Shown here: one piece after another, positions 35,838-48,912 of the stretch
Position numbering within the stretch: position 1 is the stretch's first letter
Layout of the letters: each line of letters opens with the position of its first letter
Made by a program: the position numbers and the translations under genes
Assembly: GCA_903813345.2 (NCBI GenBank)
Contig: CAIIXF020000007.1
Coordinates: 14,368,714 to 14,432,713, forward strand
From: Owenia fusiformis
Taxonomy: Eukaryota > Annelida > Polychaeta > Sabellida > Oweniidae
Reading direction: 5' to 3'
Length of the DNA stretch: 64,000 bases
Notes under the pieces: model-generated
What the model was told of the DNA's origin: nothing
Databases searched by the model: none
The model's input: only the letters and a program-made list of their open reading frames with translations

Positions 35838-38800
35838 AACTGTATATTAGCAGAATACGCTGTGTGCATGGACTAACACAATATCAGTGGTCATTCACTG
35901 TGTCAACTTAGTAACCCTTGCATATCGTGCTCACTCAAGTATTGAATAATATTTTTATGATCTAAATGTTTGTGGTTTATAACAAAATGTGATATATTTT
36001 AGTTAGAAATACATTAATTAATATATTCATTCAAACAGCACTAGAATGCGGGAAGAAAGAGCAATGGTGACAAAATGCAGACAGAATTTTCTGTAAGGGT
36101 TTCAAACATTTCTGGACACAATCATACATGTACATGTGTACTGTTATTTTAGTGCTGTATTTATAGATATAATTTCACGTTTTAAAATCATATTTTCCAG
36201 CAATGACTTCAAATCCGGAACCACACCCATATCACATTTTCTTCAATAACTCCAAACATGTGTAAACATTGACCATGTGCATATAAATTCAGATTTCACG
36301 AGCTCTTTCCTATTCGAGTACCTCATACACCCCTGCATGGATTTGAGTTGGATTCGCCTTTTATACGTGAGCCGATACACATCGCAATCGCTGATTGGAT
36401 AAAGATTGCGAGAATCTTTAAAACATTCAAAACCTTTTGATTTTGAATCTTAAAACGTGTTTGTAAATAATAATAGACGAAAATAAGATATCTACTATTT
36501 GATATGGGTAGTGAATTTGAAGTTTTAAAACAGCAATGTTTACACACAAACCAATTGGCCAGATTTGAAGATCAACCTGGTATTTAACTGCCATCTATAA
36601 GAGTCTTGGCTTCCATTGGACCTGCAGGCCTCACTATTTTTACATCTTTTTTTATGTTTTGAAAAATTCGATATTAGATATGAGTTTTTCAAAGAAATCT
36701 ACAAAATAATATTTCGCTGCGGTTTTATCTTTACATCGTAATTTCAATCACCGCCATTGTTTTTCAAACGAGTTGTGGTTACCTTGAAATATGAGGACAT
36801 CATGCTATTAGATCATACTTGTAAAACTTAATGTGACTGTCATTCACAATTCATTAAGCAGTAAAAAAAACTGCTACATTGGTGACAAAATGTTTCTAGT
36901 TTCATGTTGAATGTCGAGTCTTTCATCATACGAATGTAATATTAGGCAATCTGTCTGCATTGGATGTATTATTGTCTCATTAATTAGCCTACTAAATATA
37001 TTATCATCATTTCACAGAAGACAATAACTGTTGTATGTTATTAACTTCCTGGTTCTCTTGTGATATTTATAGATTGAAACTGAAACTGAAATCTGGTCTG
37101 GCATAATATGCTGTAAGCGTGTTCTTGCACTTATATATAGTAACTCGGACAGCCAAGATCGCGAATAACATTAGATTTGGCTATGCTTTCTCAGCATGTC
37201 TCATTTTAAGCCTTGCAATTTTTACCGGAAAATTTCCTTAATATTTCCGAATATAAATGTACAAAAAATGGGGCACTCACATATATTCTATTCAAAAAGG
37301 GTGTATGTGAAACAAACCAGCAGCATTAATGACGAAGAAGAAAAAATGGATAAAATGAAAATATTTTTTCTTGGATGTTTCTTTTTCTTGGTGCTTTTTG
37401 CATTTCACATTTAGTATGAGGCAGTTATACGCAATTTGCATTGTAATTGTGTTGTCGCAGGCATATCTTTTGATGCAATGATATATGCAAGGCGCTCGAT
37501 CGCATCTACCTATTATTGAGTATTAGACATGCCCATAAAAATTATTTGAGAACGTATTCATGCAACAAAACAGCAGAATAAAATTAAATAAAGATTATAA
37601 AGAAGGAAATGTGTCGTTAGTTATTCTAAGCTCCAAAATAAAGCATAGGTTGTTACATTTCAGAAAAGATGGCCAGAAATATAACATAATTCTCAAGTGG
37701 CTGTTAGGGGTACTACATACTTTGATGGGAAGACTTTCAGAAACCACTGTTCGTTATTTTTTCACAATTAGAATAGAGCTTATATTTTTGTAAGCATATG
37801 TTCTTGTTAATAGACGAACTACATTCATTGTTTCAACCATGTGTGTGAGAGTCTGATAGTGGAGGAAAAAGTCAGACACCTGTATTGAACTGATGTAATA
37901 CGTAAGTATGTCTATTGTGTTAATGTAATTTATAAATTATATTTTTGTTGAATTGGATCAAGGAATGGCATAAACCGAATACATCTATTATCCCTACTCG
38001 TGTAGCGTAAATATAAAGAAAACTTTATGCATATGTAGGTATATCCAAGGGCGTTACAATACCCGGGAATTTATCGGTTCGTGCAGTACTTGTTTGTGAT
38101 AGCGCCCTCTGTAGGTCACTGTGCTTATAGCCTACAGTAATACGGGGTAGGATATCGGGAATTCGGTCAGTTTCTATCCGTCGATTTCGCTATGAATTGA
38201 AGCAAGTGTGACCACTTTATCCACTTAAACAATTTGATAATTGATTAAATCTTTAAACAAAATCGATAAACACGTTATACACTTCCTATCTCCTTAGAAA
38301 TTAGCATGTATTTATGGATTGTGTTTTCGAACAAGGCACGACCCAGACCAATAGGGAAATCCTTATGCTAATTAGTATGACGTCATATTTTCCTGGGGAA
38401 TCCTAGATTTCAAAGCCTCAGTCTGTTATTGTGTCAAATGTAAACGCTCTTTTGCAGACAGAAAATTGACAGATTAGCTTTTAACTTCCAGCTTTGATGT
38501 TTAAATATTCTGTATTTCTACCGGACTTCTTGCTGAATATCATATAATGTTATAACTTGATTTGGACCATTGCCTGATTGATCATTCTGAAATTTTGATT
38601 GTGACTCATTATTGATTGGCGAGAAAAATAATTTATATTGTTTTCCAGCGAAGTCAAAATGTTACAGCATGAGTTATAATGTCGAGTTTGCATCATGTTA
38701 ATTCTGCTAGTGATTAGATGTCCATGCACAAGCATACACATAAGAGACAAACACACCCAGGCTCCAGGCCGTGGATGGAAATATAAAACTATTTAAGGCA

Positions 38801-39610
38801 CAAACTGGTATCTAATAGACCGATATGTAGTGTCTGCCATGTATTGAAGGTAAACAATCTGCATTATTAATGTTACTTCTATCAATGCATGGATTGTGCA
38901 ATGGAAAAGCAATGGCACAATCAAAAATGTGCATATCAATCGTGAATATATCTCGGTTTAAAGCTTATTTCCAACAGAATCGTGTCAAAATATGTGTCTG
39001 AGTATCGCAAACTCTTACCAATTATCAGCCGAATGGCTCATTTTCAACGAAATGTCCTTAAGACAACAGCCCTGGGTCGCGCCGAGACCAAAAACTATTT
39101 CAAATAGCCCTCCCCTAATTATATTGGATAATCACATTTATGCCTGCGCGCGCAGCTCATCCACTGAACGAAACGCCACTTCCCGCTGAAATCACCGGGT
39201 ATTGATCTTTCCCTTGGTATATCTTTATAGGTTTGGCAAAACAGAAGTTTTCATTGGATGACATGATACAAGCCTGTCAATGTTTCAATCTTAATGCTTT
39301 AATTAATAACAAAAGTTCAGGACGATAAAATCGCCAAACATAAACAGGCTATCAAGTTATCAAAGAAGTGACTCCTGGTTGACAAACTTATGAATGGGGT
39401 GTATATTTGTAACATCGACCATTTTTGAGGACTACTAAGTTAAATATTGAGATGAGGTTTCAATTTACTTCCCTTTGTCTAATTGGTCAGGATGAAAAAT
39501 AAAGGTGTAATGAGAGCACCACTGTTTTGAGTTTAAACTATTGTTTACATTGCGTAAACTTTATTTACTTTTATGCTTTAATGCAAAATTTATTAATTTT
39601 AGTTCACAGA
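35838..39610. other. Gene-free stretch between the two propeller genes
   Basis: AT-rich DNA. Frames of 60-77 codons (for example 37196, 37560 and 38992) have no domain, signal peptide plus exon structure, or splice support. The segment should include the promoter and any 5' untranslated exon of gene B, which I could not delimit. Confidence 0.45.
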
Positions 39611-42600
39611 ATGACCTATCAAAACCCTGTGTTCGGAACTTCATTCCTTCCTGAGACAGAGGAAGGGCGCAATCGTGGTATTAAAGTAGGTATCTACGAA
39701 GACATACCAGATGATGATGAGCATCAACATTACCAGGCACTGAAACCTCCCGGGGATGAACACGAGTATGCAACATCGTTTGGAAACACAGCAGAAGCAA
39801 CATACCCGATTTACCAAACCCTCAGAGGACAAGGCAATGTGGATCAAACATACACATCTCCGTCGTATAATACTAGGAGACTAAACAAATCTTCATGTTT
39901 GAAATCAAAGTCGTGCAAAGTGATCATCGCCGTTTTATCAGGCATTGCAATTCTAATCGGCGGGGTTCTCATTGGGCTGTTTATATTTGGAAAACACAAT
40001 GGTAAGCCAGGGTTAAGTCTCGATCATGATCCAGGACTAGAACCAGGAAGTTCTCTGGTTTGGTTCGACATTCTGTTAGATATTTAGAAATTCATTTCGA
40101 TATCACTGGTGATCCACTCGATTACGCTGGACAAAATGTCGGAACATCGAAGGTACGATTTTTCTTTTTTCCTTATTTCACACGTTGTACGCAGAATTAA
40201 ATCGACGATTCTGTTGTCTTCTGAGCTATTTTTTCGCAAACATGTACATTTTCTAAAACATATGATACTGATATACGTTTGTGAGAAAAAAACGTCGTGG
40301 GGATTATGCCTACAACTCTTGAAATAAGGAAAAAAGAAAAATCGTACCTTCGACGTTCTGACATTTTGTTACCGAAACCAGCGTAATCGAGTGGATATGA
40401 ACTGAAAGAAGACAAATTCGTTGTGTTCAGTTTTAGTTATAGTTCCGAATAACTGAACCTTACAAGTTCAGTAAAAATGACACAATCTTTTAATTAGCAA
40501 TATAAGCTGTCCCCGGGATCGTCCAATATTTGTTGAAATCAGGAGAGTGCATCCTTAGGGAATGCTCATCAAAACTCAAATGTTGAATTACCATATTATT
40601 CCAACATCTTGTTTAGAAATGTTATTTTTTCTCAACATTTAGATTACACAAGCTCTCCCATGGAATCGCGTGACACAACACTGATAACAACTGGTTCGAC
40701 ACAAAGGCAACAAGTTACAAGAACATCAACGATATCAGGACAAGTCAGAACCACACAAACAAATGGAACGACGACATCATTCACCACAATAAAAACAACA
40801 ACCTCCACTCCATTAATAGGTATGGTCATCGTTCGTTTGGACATTTCCATTTATTATTCGAATCTCGTTTTTGTCGGTACCTTTTTTGTCGCCTCTGTCG
40901 TTTTATCTTTAACCTATGTATTCTTGGTCTTTAATGAAGATGAAGTGATGGAGGACAACTTTATCGTATTTGTGGATACATTACTTGAATCGCTCTATCA
41001 GATGGACACACATGACCCTCTTAGATATCGCAAGGTCGCTAAGACTGGCCCAAACCCCGTGGCTGTTGCGTATGATCCCGTTGGAAAACGAATATACTTT
41101 ACAGATGTCAACGAGGAGACCATAAACAGCGTCGCCCTAGACGGAACTGATCTAAAGATTGTCAAGAAGCTTTCTGCAGGTATTTTTGATAATTGAAAAA
41201 GCTTCCGTCTTTTCACCAAGTCAACGTGTAGAATTTCTTGACTATGTTTATTAAAGATATCTTTATGTTCATTCAGTTTCTATACCAGACGGTCTTGCAA
41301 TAGAGCCCAATTCAAGACTTTTATATTACACTGACGCCGGACGCAATACCATATCCGTGATGACATTAGATGGATCTCTTGAGAAAACCCTGGTGTATGT
41401 TAACAATAGTAAACCACGGGCAATTCAGTTGGATCCTGTTAACAAGTAAACATATATTATATCCCCCCTCGTACATATAGCATAATTCGATCAACTGTTT
41501 ATAGATCAATAATCTTTATACCTAAGTTGCATCAAAGAGTCGATATAGAACAGCTGGCTTGCTGATTCTCCAAACATTTTATAATTACATCCAACTTGTA
41601 TATTTGTGTATAAATCTTACAAATCCTACAGTTCTAGATCTCTGGTTCAGCAATGAGGGTCGGGGTTTTATGGAAAGACGGTCTATTCTGTTTCATTCTC
41701 TTTGTAGGAAAATGTACTGGTCTGATTGGGGTCTTGGGCAGATAGAGGTCGCTAACATGGATGGTTCAGGCAGGCAATTAGTCACAAACAATACATTGTG
41801 GCCAAATGGGTTGGCCTTAGATGTGAGAAGTAAGTCTAATATCTTAGATTTGATTGAGTGATACACCATCCAATTATCTATCCTCTCTTATGATATGTAA
41901 GCAATTAATGATAAAATACATAGGAATATAGGTATCACAAAAAACGAGACACCTTTTAACAAGTATTTCCTAGGCAATTGATGAACCAAATTCAATGAAA
42001 ATTTGTACAAAGTAGCCTAAGAGCATCATTAACAAGTTGTGAAAATATAAAAACAGATAAAGTAAATATTCTGTAATTAAGTACTAAGAAATTCAAAGTA
42101 GCGTGTCATAAATCCCCATACCTGAGCATTGCGATGAGACCGTGTTTGTACCACCTATTAGGTGATAGCATCTGTTAAACAGTCAAAATAGCTTGGCTAT
42201 ATTGTCTATGGCATTATTTTTGCTTCTTTATTCATTAAATTCAAATATATTCTGTATAGGAAATATTAATATTCGCTAAATCATTTTTCCATTCGGTATA
42301 AACGTTTATATGTTTGTTACAGCAAATTAAGTTTTCAAAATAGCCAATCACTTACTACCATGTGCATTAAATTACATATTTCATTCGCTAAATGATATGT
42401 TTTTGCGTAAATTGTTATGGTATTCCTTAAGAGTAACACATTATAGGCACAATATTGAATTTCTATTTGAACCCTACCGAAATAAGTTTGCCTATATTTA
42501 CCAAATGGTTTATTTTTCTATGACATAGTTGATGCATTTTACCGAAAGCTAATTTGCTATTTACCGAATGCAATAAAGTAATATTCGATAACTTTCGTTG

Positions 42601-45600
42601 TTGTTCGATATTTTGTCACGTGACCTCGAGATTTCCAAGCCGCACAGCTATTCTACATCGTTCAAATATATCACATGACTGAAAGTCTCGAAAAGTATCG
42701 AATAATAACGAAATTTTTCGAATGTGGCATTCGGTATTTACCGAGTATAAATAATGTAAATACCGAATGTACAAATAATTAATTAAATCATACGTGCGTT
42801 GAGGAAACAAATAGATTCGCTGCATCACACAAATACATGTACACTGTGTATAAATATCAAATGTAAATGCTAACACAAAGAACAAGTGAAACGATTTAGC
42901 GAACATAAATTGTATAGATAATTACATTCGATAAGATAAAAAACATTCGATAGATTGGGTAAAGGTTTGGTAAATTGTTTGTTTTATTTGGTATTTATGG
43001 AATATTTAATGTACCGAATAAAGAAGCAGTTTAAACACCATATGTGTCAAGTCTACTTAATTTGTTTCATTGTTCCCAAATATCCAAAACCCATTCATTT
43101 TCAAAATTAATTGGAGATGAAATTGTTAGAATAAAAAACGGAAAAGTATTTTTGCTTGGAAATGGATTAATAAGTGACTTTTACATGGATATTGGTTATT
43201 TAGCAGATGATACCCAAAAGTGCCTCGAGTAAAGTTAAAATTGGCCCATCAATAGCTGAGAAATTACTCAAATTGCTTCCCATTTTTTGGTACAAACGCT
43301 ATGAAATTCTCATCGCGTTGCTCACATAATATTAACCCAATCTTAATTATATTTTTACAACTTACTAACAATAGTCCTGGGCTACTTTGTACGAATTTTA
43401 AGTAAAAGTTCATCATTTGCTGAAAAAATACTTGTCAAAAAGTGTCTCACTTTTTTGGGACACCCGATCGCGATATATTGAATATATAAGTTGTGTATGA
43501 AAATGTATAGTCGATATACAGGGTGGGCCAAATATGTACATTATTATTATTTTGCAAGATATTGAGTGCAGTAGACTTATTTACCATGCAGTATTTATGG
43601 GTAGTGAAAGGCTGTAAGACAATTGAAAGTGAAATGAAATTCCAATTAACTATGTCGCCCCCTCCCCCATTTGGAACATGAGGTGAACATCTTGTCTACT
43701 AACTTGGGGGACCCTTTTGGTTGGTTAAATTTTTGTTAATCGTGATATATAGGGGTTATGCACTGGGTGGTTTGGATACAGGGAATATCCCGAGGGATAT
43801 ACAATACATCTTCCCGAGGGAAATTTCAAATTTGTTCACTAAGTCCGTCTATCACCTTTGTCTTTTGTTTAGTTCAGTGCTGTAATAGTTGTGACGAGAA
43901 TTCCCTGGGCGGGACGTATAGCCATCGTACGTCCCGGATAACGACATATGCGGGACATACGAAATATTTTTCGCCCGGATATCGAATGTATTCCCGTCTA
44001 ATATGTCCCTGAGACCTCATCAGGTATGGAATACATTGGACTATACAGTGTATAGAGACGAAAAATATCAACATCAAGCAAAATCCAACTGGTTTGCAGA
44101 ATTCGTGGGCGAAAATGAATGTCAAGGATAAGTCAGGAAAAGGGTTGGGGTATTGACTTAGAAAATATCGAAAGGTGTATGGTCTTTTCTATTTATGATG
44201 AGGAGTGGTCAGAAATATTTTTCTGTGGTATCGTTATTTTAGACCATGGTATGACTTCCGAATATGAAGGATCCGTAGCACACTATAGCGCAGCAACATT
44301 TGAAGCAATATTTATGAAGGTGTACATGTCTTGATTCTTTTAAAATACCATTTGCTGAAAAAACTTCCGGCTTTCGGGTCGAAAAATGTCTTTCATCACA
44401 GGGGGTCAAAAAACGTAAATATTTTGATTCGAACTTTTATACATTTTATAAGACACAGACCGTTATTCTAAGCATACGAACAAAAATAGATTATCATAAT
44501 TAAAAAATATACTATTTTAATTTTACTGTAAATGTCGGTGTTTAATTAGTGTAATTGTGCAAGTGTGTTTTTCAGATTTTGTTTGATTTTTCAAATATGA
44601 GCCAAGCCGATTCAACAAAATTATGTGGAATATTTAGGTAATTTATGATTGGAAACATATTAGTTTTCTTGCTATTTAGAACATTTTATTACCAGAATTT
44701 TTCCATATAATCGCAAGGGGTCTAACAACAAATTACTGTTCATGTTTTATAAAACATAATACAATAACAAATAGGTAAGATTTATATCTAATTAAATGTG
44801 ACAGAGGTGTTGGAATGTTCATATATTCCAAGGGCATGTCTAATAATCAATTAGAGTCATATGCAATCGAACGCCGTACTATTCTTCCTCGACGTTACTT
44901 GTGGCTACCATCAAGTTTTCTGATGGCTGTTTCTTCTTTGACCTTACCGCTGGATATAATCAAATTTTAGGAAGATAATGATAACGATTTTTCTCAATTA
45001 TTCATGAATTTGATCAAATCTTGATGGTAGTTTTATAAGCAACTGAGCTATATCTAACCACGGGAAATAGAATTTTAGCCGTTGTCCCAAGGAAGTAGTC
45101 AAGGAAGAGCAATAGGCCTATCTTTATTGACAATTTTTACCGCTGAATAAAAGAGCATATCTCAAAACGTATTGAGACCCATTTTGTGAAAAACTAGCAT
45201 AATATAAGCATTTGTCATTCCAATATAAAAGTGATTCATTTGTAGCATTTATCTTATTAATACCTGAGAAACAATACAAAATGTCGATACACTGATTACA
45301 TATTTTTGGTATTGATAAGAAAATTAACCTCAAACTTATAGCTTAGAAACCTAAATCATATATTTAAAATCATTTTGTATTATTTTCTGTTGCATTGTCT
45401 ACTCCAAATTGTGAAAAATTGGGATTTTATTTTTTGGTGATTTTTTGACCTCTGTTAATTGCAGGCATAATTCAGCCTAAAAGCCGGAAGTATATTAAAC
45501 GGTTATAATAAAAATCATTAGGGAACATATATAGGTATGTTAATGTAAGCTCAAATATCGCTGCGCTATAGTGTGCTACCAGCTCCTTTATTAGACGTCC

Positions 45601-48600
45601 TAGAGATTTCATACCATGGACTATTTAGTAGAAATATAATTTCAGAATTTCCAAACACTCATCTTTTGCATCTCTCTTATAAACTGTATGGCTATTCGTC
45701 TTCGGGCATTCGTCCTGGAACTTCAATTTCAGACATGACTAATTAATATCACTGAAAAATTGTTTTACCAAAATCAATCATGCACTGCTGTTATGTGAAA
45801 TACTGTATTCGGATTGGCTGGATTCCGACACACTTTGCCTTTGCTATATGTGAAAGTTACATAACTTACTCATATTTGCAGAGCAGCTGTTGTACTTCTG
45901 TGATTGGATGTGGAACAACATCGAGGTGATTGACCTTAATGACAACAATGCCCTTACCGTAATACTAAGTTTGCCATTGACTTTCGCAGAGCTGTTCGGT
46001 TCCTCATCAAAGACGCATTTCTTCGGCATTACTCTAGACGAGACGTATCTTTATATCAGCGATTGGAAGAAAAGGTGAGCAAATAAAAGTGAAATAGAGT
46101 ATTCAGCCGATCACAAGCTTGTGCATATATTCTTACTTAGTGTAATAGTAATTATGCACATTTCTAGGCAATTGCAAAGAGTTACAAGAGTGGGGACATC
46201 AAGTTACGATGGATATGGTGCACGAGACTTCTTTCGGATCAATGGCCTACAGATCTATAATTCTTCCGTTCGTACAATTGGTAAGTCATATTAACGCTGA
46301 TATTTTACTTAAAGGGAGACGCATATCGTTTAGCAAATCAAACGCTCGCTTCTGGTGTTCCTCACAGTTTAGTATAAAAGGCCTGGTCCCGGAATAATAC
46401 TTAAGGGTTCACAGGCTCAAGATCGTTGTGTCAACATCTCTAAATACATTCTACATTTCCCCAAAACGTAATACTTCATAGCTTGCCATATGAAATGTCC
46501 CCTAAATGAAACAAAGCAGTTCTAATATAAGGATTTATATTGGCTGTTGAACATTCTTTGAACAATCACACTCTAAATAATGTTTTCAGAATCATTATAA
46601 ACGGATTACTTTATCTCCAAGACGATTTCAATAAACTGGATTTTACAAAACTCCCCTTATTTCTTAAAAATGGACTGATCCAGTTGACTCGCATGGAGTC
46701 GCCATCTTGTTTTTATACGGGAAGCTTATCGGAACCCTTTAAACGTTATTTGGGTAAAATTCATTTTGAAGCTCTGTTATCTTGCGAATAGATACAAAAC
46801 AGCTATTTAATATTCAAATATGTATTTAATATAATTATCTTATGTTGATTGTTATCCACATATACGAGGCCGGATTGTCCAAAAAGTCTTGAAATATTTG
46901 CTCTCCCATTATCAATTTTTATTCTTTTTGGCATCATATTTTACATGGATGATCTTTGAACATTTGTTGTTCATTTTAAAAGATTTTAAAAGAATTACAC
47001 TGCATGATTTAATTTTTCTGAACATTGCAAGAGTATTTTTGCCATGCAGGTTTTTGTGCGTTGAATTTAATGAAATCAATGTTTTACTTGTTTTTAAGGA
47101 GCCATGTTTGCAAAGATGATACAGGGTGCTAAAAAAGCGCAACCCCAAAAAAGATATATCTTGAAAAATACTTGTTCAATAATGTTCATTTTCAGGAAAG
47201 AAAGGAGAGACTATGTATGTATAGCTCCTGTAGATGGTGAGTTGTAAAACATGATGCCTTGGACACCTGCTCAAAAGACGCAGTCATGGGTGACAGTAAC
47301 CGCAACAAAAACTAAATATCTTCATAACCATAGTGTTTTTGCTATTCAAATTGAAAAATCATCTTCATTCAATGTATGGGAAATGTGTAAGAGTGAAATA
47401 AAAATCACTCCAGGATCTTTACAGTCATGGTCGAAATGCTTTCAAATCGCAGTCGTGAAATGCCCTGCCTCAGGCAGACTTAAGAAGGCACTTTGACCAT
47501 GACTGTGAAGTTCCTGGGGTGATTTTGATGAAACTCCACAACTTCACCGGCACCACACATTGAATGAGAATAATTTGTGCCAGCAGAATTGCAAAAGCTA
47601 CGAAAATTACATGCTGTCGCACATGTAATAAATTCTTACCTCAGTGTATTCAGTGCTCTATTTTCTCCGTCTTAGTAAGTCCAAATATAGTATAGTGGAA
47701 TTTGTGTCCCTAATGACAAATAAGAACTCCAAAAGTTGAATTGGATATTCACATGTTATGCCGACTCTTCAAATGTTGAGGTGATTTTGTCGCCCGATTG
47801 CGCCGGAACGGAGGATTGGCTCCCAGAATGCAACATGACACGTGCCAGCTTTCAAAATGCTGTTCCGCCATTTTGAAACCTGTCATGAGTAAATACGGTT
47901 AACTGATGTTGCATTCTGGGAGTCAACCGTCCTTGCATAACAAACATGGCGATTCATGAAAACATTCATTCGATTTGGTAGGGCATGTATCCATTATTTG
48001 CAGGTATGAAGCTTTGGATTCATTTATTGTGCTACTTTAGTGAACGGGAATTATTTTTCTACCGCTTAGGAGAGTTTGAGACACGAAACTTGGAAATTAG
48101 CTCATTGTGACAACTTGTGAACGTTGAGTTTTATTTTTGTCCCCCACTGTAGATAGTTATTTGGTTTTATTGCTGTGGCAGTTACCTCTGACTGTGTTGT
48201 GTGTAGGTGTCCAAGGCATCATGTTTTACAACTAACTAACAACAGGAGCTATACAAACACCATCCCTTCTTTCTTTTCCTGAAAAAATGAACATAATTGA
48301 ATTCGAGTTTTTCAAGACATGGCGATTTTCCATTCGCGTTTTTCGTATTTTTCTAATACTAATGTCTTAAATTTGACATCATGTTTTACAAATAATCAAC
48401 AAAGGAAGCTATACGTACACAATCTCCTCTTTCTTTCCTGAAAAATGAACAAAATTGGATCAATATTTTCCAAGATAAAGCGATTTCTTTGGGTTGCGTT
48501 TTTTGACACCCTGTACCATGGATTAGATCTGCCCTACCCCGCTTATCCCTTGGTTGCTATAGCAACCATATCACAGAAGATATGTTACGCATTATCATGA

Positions 48601-48912
48601 TGTTTTTGCACATGAAGGTTAAGTGCATGCCCGACAGTTTTAGAAAGAATAGATGAAATTTGATGAAATGAGAACAAATATAAAAATACTTTTCCGACAA
48701 CCCTAGTATATATTTAGTACGTATATAAATCTCTCTTTGGCAATTGTTTTTTAGTTTTTTATGTTTTCTGTTTTACTGATAACGTTGCAGAGGAATCGGT
48801 GTGTCAAACAAGAAATGGTGGTTGCTCACACTTGTGTATCCCATCATCTGCTGGCAGGACATGTATGTGTCCCAATGGACAGTCGCTGTTGGATGAAACC
48901 ACTTGTTCATAA
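39611..48912 (+). CDS. YWTD beta-propeller protein B, type II membrane protein with EGF module
   Basis: Exons: 39611-40001, 40643-40819, 40940-41179, 41277-41445, 41708-41829, 45882-46074, 46168-46280, 48791-48912. Phases agree throughout; 508 residues. No signal peptide. A cytoplasmic tail (1-103) carries NPVF, YEDI, YQAL, YATS and YQTL, which look like endocytic or docking tyrosine motifs. A membrane segment lies at about 104-126 ([20 protein letters not shown]), then a Thr/Ser-rich stalk to about 189. From 190 comes the propeller: [62 protein letters not shown]. It ends in a complete six-cysteine EGF module ([32 protein letters not shown]) and TAA. The acceptor at 40939 (AATGAAG) is weak; reading through the 120-bp intron also stays open and adds a hydrophobic stretch. 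Introns 5 and 7 hold transposons. Paralogue of gene A; binds an unknown extracellular ligand. Confidence 0.85.
40112..40396. mobile_element. 285-bp MITE in intron 1 of gene B
   Basis: Inverted ends ATCCACTCGATTACGCTGG and CCAGCGTAATCGAGTGGAT, with arms of about 60 bp (AAATGTCGGAAC, GAAGGTACGATTTTTCTTTT mirrored). One arm carries a few extra bases (TACCGAAA). A diverged relative occurs at about 6895-6970 in the foldback element. Non-coding. Confidence 0.8.
41931..43464. mobile_element. 1.5-kb element with GGTATCACAAAAAACGAGACACC-like ends, intron 5 of gene B
   Basis: Left end GGTATCACAAAAAACGAGAC; right end GTGTCTCACTTTTTTGGGACACC is its mirror with changes. Arms extend inward (AACAAGTATTTCCTAGGC, GTACAAAGTAGCC, AACAAGTTGTGAAAATATAA and their inverted forms). 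The middle (about 42250-43040) repeatedly uses ACCGAAT/ATTCGGT and TTCGAT words without a fixed period. A related left end is at 32916. No transposase frame. Confidence 0.7.
43519..45645. repeat. CAGGGTGGGCC solo end and a large inverted repeat, intron 5 of gene B
   Basis: CAGGGTGGGCCAAATATG starts at 43519 after TA, but no partner end was found. Further right, about 44235-44410 (GACCATGGTATGA, GCACACTATAGCGCAGC, ACTTCCGGCTTT) is mirrored at about 45475-45630 (AAAGCCGGAAGT, GCTGCGCTATAGTGTGC, TCATACCATGG). These are arms of an element of about 1.4 kb. 43770-44020 is rich in CCCGAGGG/CGGGACGTA words. No gene is supported. Confidence 0.55.
47122..48513. mobile_element. 1.4-kb TA-flanked element with a nested element, intron 7 of gene B
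   Basis: Ends CAGGGTGCTAAAAAAGCGCAACCC and GGGTTGCGTTTTTTGACACCCTG (shown here only as landmarks CAGGGTG...CGCAACCC and GGGTTGCG...CACCCTG) are inverted and flanked by TA (47120-47121 and 48514-48515). Arms of about 200 bp include TTGGACACCTGC, AAAACATGATGCC and mirrors. Nested inside (about 47600-48155) is a reverse copy of the element at 12476-13028, dating that insertion after the outer one. Confidence 0.75.

Noticed and set aside
39527-39610. N-terminal extension of gene B upstream of MTYQNPVF
   Set aside because: A likely splice acceptor (TTTTAGTTCACAG) lies immediately before the chosen ATG, and the upstream residues look like translated AT-rich DNA.
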